This document shows, piece by piece, positions 6,591 through 7,549 of a DNA stretch of 7,549 bases (its first letter is position 1; each line of letters begins with the position of its first letter). The stretch comes from JAXLVB01 sp044228045 (GTDB lineage Bacteria; Bacteroidota; Bacteroidia; Cytophagales; Spirosomataceae). The position numbers and the translations under genes are program-made. The stretch covers positions 1 to 7,549 of the forward strand of contig JBGAVQ010000276.1 in NCBI GenBank assembly GCA_044228045.1, given 5' to 3'. The notes beneath the pieces were generated by a model. It was not told the origin of the DNA. It did no database searches and saw only the letters and a program-made list of their open reading frames with translations.

Positions 6591-7430
6591 TCAGGCCATT
6601 ACGGCGAGCATATCCATTATTTTTTCGCCTAATACTTGCTCCCCTGTTATCTTTATTTGCTTTTCAGCTTCTTCTTTTTGTATTTCTTTGGTGAAAATTC
6701 GCCAAGCAATTTCTCCTTCAATGCTTACTTCACAGACGGGTTTTAGTTCACAATCCACTACCAGCACCCATTGGGTTGCGTCATGGTACAAAAACCAATC
6801 GCCACCGCCTTCGCCCGTAATGGTGAATTTGATAACGTCGTGGAGGTTGCCTGTTACATCTCTATAATGATGAGGCAATGCACGCATAGAGGTCTCTAAA
6901 TGAGGGTGATAAAACACTGCACGATACAGTTCTCTTGTTTGCCCTACGGCAAGCCTAATTTGCTGTTGATGATGCCATTTTTCGGTGTATTCTCGTGCAA
7001 TATGAAACCAGTTATCTGACTGTTCTTCGCCTGCCCATGCTACCGAAAAAGCCGCCTTGTCAAACGGATGAAGCGTTCGTAAGTAATCGCTATATTGCTT
7101 ACCGGTAGTTTCTAATAATTCGATGAGTAGGCTCGGGCTGATTCGCTTCATGGCTTTTGTCCAATCTGCATTTAGCCGATTGAGGTAATCTACAAGGTCT
7201 TGATACGAGTGAATAGGGTCAGGTTTTTCGCCAAAATAGCCATCTCGTAGCATAGATAAAGTACGAATATTGCCATCGAGTAGGTGTACTGCTATGTCTT
7301 TTACGCTCCAGCGAGGGGCAATGGTTTGCCTTTCCCAATCTTGTAGCGAAAGAGATTTTAGAACCTCAATTAGCTTTTTATCGAGTTTTGGAAATAGGTC
7401 AATGAGCTGGATTGGCTGTGCTGTTTTCAT
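6591..7430 (-). CDS. DinB/maleylpyruvate isomerase N-terminal domain protein
   Basis: The 279-residue protein has the layout of the mycothiol-dependent maleylpyruvate isomerase (MDMPI_N/DinB-like) family. An N-terminal four-helix bundle (about 8-165) is followed by a smaller alpha/beta C-terminal domain (about 190-275), as in family members with an SCP2-like tail. The metal ligands of the family are visible: H49 in SVKDIAVHLLDGN, and E150 and H154 in REYTEKWHHQQQIR. The spacing is the usual E-x3-H. Relatives transfer or isomerise substrates with a low-molecular-weight thiol. Mycothiol is not expected in Bacteroidota, so the thiol (perhaps bacillithiol) and the substrate are unknown. I chose the ATG at 7428-7430 (MKTAQPIQLIDLF). 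The frame extends to 7490, but those 20 residues look non-coding and run into a large inverted repeat. The gene is 183 bp upstream of ftsK on the same strand, with no functional link evident. Confidence 0.85.
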   Translation of the reverse strand: MKTAQPIQLIDLFPKLDKKLIEVLKSLSLQDWERQTIAPRWSVKDIAVHLLDGNIRTLSMLRDGYFGEKPDPIHSYQDLVDYLNRLNADWTKAMKRISPSLLIELLETTGKQYSDYLRTLHPFDKAAFSVAWAGEEQSDNWFHIAREYTEKWHHQQQIRLAVGQTRELYRAVFYHPHLETSMRALPHHYRDVTGNLHDVIKFTITGEGGGDWFLYHDATQWVLVVDCELKPVCEVSIEGEIAWRIFTKEIQKEEAEKQIKITGEQVLGEKIMDMLAVMA

Positions 7431-7464
7431 GGCGGAATACTGATTTGTGATGCAAAACTCACTA

Positions 7465-7524
7465 TAACAAAACGATAAGGCAAATGTCATAGTGTTTTTT
7501 GCACCATAGCATTTGCCTTATTGT
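7465..7524 (-). terminator. Long inverted repeat upstream of the DinB-like gene, possible terminator
   Basis: ATAAGGCAAATG at 7475-7486 is perfectly complementary to CATTTGCCTTAT at 7510-7521. The pairing extends outward through a G-T mismatch to 7472 and 7524. Inside the 23-nt loop, GTG (7492-7494) can pair with CAC (7502-7504), giving a tall stem. Read leftward, the stem is followed by CGTTTTGTTATA, a weak T-run. The best guess is a terminator for a leftward gene whose end lies at or beyond the right edge. A regulatory leader or a mobile palindromic repeat is also possible. Confidence 0.5.
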
Positions 7525-7549
7525 AATTCACCACAAAAATTGTCAGCAT

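Noticed and set aside
7431..7490. 20-residue N-terminal extension of the DinB-like protein from 7490
   Set aside because: It would start within the loop of the large inverted repeat and is unlike the family N-terminus. MKTAQPIQLIDLF at 7430 is a natural start.
7518..7549. Possible C-terminus of a leftward gene (reads ADNFCGELQ then stop)
   Set aside because: Only nine residues are visible and other frames are equally possible, so a gene cannot be supported without sequence beyond the window.

Overview
The window looks like an ordinary chromosomal stretch of a Bacteroidota bacterium, probably a Cytophagia-like lineage. The evidence is a histidine kinase with a 7TMR-DISM-like membrane end, a stand-alone LytTR protein, an 829-residue FtsK next to a LolA-like carrier, no clear Shine-Dalgarno sequences, and intergenic matches to the Bacteroidota promoter consensus TTTG-N19-21-TAnnTTTG. 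No rRNA, tRNA, CRISPR array, transposase or phage gene was seen. The genus cannot be fixed from the sequence.

The left part (1-2946) is transcribed rightward. It holds the 3' part of a HisKA_3 sensor kinase, then a NarL/LuxR-type response regulator that is its likely partner. These are followed by a single-domain LytTR DNA-binding protein and, 44 bp later, an exported protein built from two copies of a roughly 90-residue beta-rich unit. A 15-bp sequence occurs exactly twice, once upstream of each of the two DNA-binding regulators. This suggests, but does not prove, common control.

The strand switches at a 15-bp perfect inverted repeat (2960-3017) lying between convergent genes. Everything to the right is transcribed leftward: a DinB/maleylpyruvate-isomerase-like protein (6591-7430), then the DNA translocase FtsK (3918-6407), then a LolA-like periplasmic lipoprotein carrier (3037-3681). 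The ftsK-lolA order matches the arrangement known in Proteobacteria, but here a strong intrinsic terminator and a candidate promoter lie between the two genes.

No gap without a gene exceeds 300 bp. The gaps are 760-955, 1601-1807, 2234-2277, 2947-3036, 3682-3917, 6408-6590 and 7431-7549. They hold the repeats, hairpins and candidate promoters listed below and otherwise nothing recognisable. I do not see a clearly new biological system. The items most worth a second look are the duplicated exported protein beside the orphan LytTR gene and the 15-bp sequence shared by the two regulator upstream regions.
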